A stretch of DNA of 32,527 nt from JAKZSU01 sp047517485 (GTDB taxonomy: Bacteria; Pseudomonadota; Alphaproteobacteria; UBA7887): the NCBI GenBank assembly GCA_047517485.1, contig JAKZSU010000095.1:1-32527 (forward strand). Reading direction: 5' to 3'. The notes beneath the pieces were generated by a model. It was not told the origin of the DNA, did not search any database, and saw only the letters and a program-made list of their open reading frames with translations. The position numbers and the translations under genes were made by a program. Shown here one piece after another: positions 32,441 through 32,527 of the stretch (position 1 is the first letter of the stretch; the number at the start of each line of letters is the position of its first letter).

Positions 32441-32527
32441 AGCGCATTGTTGATGGGTTGGCACGCGCGCCGTGCGTGGAGCCCTCAAGTCGCTCAAGCG
32501 CGCGGCGCGCATTTGCGGGCGTGTCTC

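Noticed and set aside
1..32527. CRISPR array, tRNA, rRNA or defence island
   Set aside because: No regularly spaced direct repeats with unique spacers, no tRNA-like cloverleaf and no defence-type nuclease or toxin genes were seen; the only tandem repeats are the two copies at 31487-31645 and the short der units.

Overview
The window is a gene-dense, GC-rich stretch of housekeeping chromosome from an alphaproteobacterium. The best fit is a Rhodospirillales-like lineage. That call rests on gene order (pepA-holC beside lptFGD-surA-rsmA, fabD-fabG-acpP-fabF-mltG-yicC-gmk, rpsF-rpsR-rplI, dnaB-alr-radA-cvpA-purF) and on a DUF4170 protein; it is an inference, not a database result.

Layout. Positions 1-134 hold the start of an IS1182-family transposase cut by the window edge. 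Positions 135-2094 (minus) are pepA-holC. Positions 2275-6681 (plus) are lptF, lptG and lptD for lipopolysaccharide export. An SDR oxidoreductase (minus) and a cupin protein (plus) then sit between lptD and surA. surA and rsmA follow, without the pdxA gene that usually separates them. Positions 10332-16627 (minus) are the fatty-acid and cell-wall block: fabD, fabG, acpP, fabF, mltG, yicC, gmk. From 16911 on the plus strand come rpsF-rpsR-rplI, then a cyclopropane-fatty-acid-synthase-like gene with its own strong -10 box, then the tight operon dnaB-alr-radA-cvpA-purF-SDR and a class I glutamine amidotransferase. The right end (minus) holds a truncated hemoglobin, a DUF4170 protein, and the yfgM-bamB-der group for outer-membrane and ribosome assembly.

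Functionally the window centres on envelope biogenesis (LptF/G/D, SurA, BamB, MltG, Alr, fatty acid synthesis), ribosome assembly and translation (bS6, bS18, bL9, RsmA, Der), and replication and repair (DnaB, HolC, RadA). I found no CRISPR array, tRNA, rRNA, prophage or recognisable defence system.

The unexplained structure is mostly repetitive DNA. A 288-bp element with 31-bp terminal inverted repeats and an internal long hairpin lies between fabG and fabD, and fabD's stop codon abuts its end. A half-copy-like hairpin lies upstream of fabD. A 67-bp repeat is tandemly duplicated beside the DUF4170 gene, with a diverged third relative about 4.4 kb away. Other points are a probable frameshift at the start of the hemoglobin gene, an SDR with no standard start codon at the expected place, and a 12-bp tandem repeat within the start of der.
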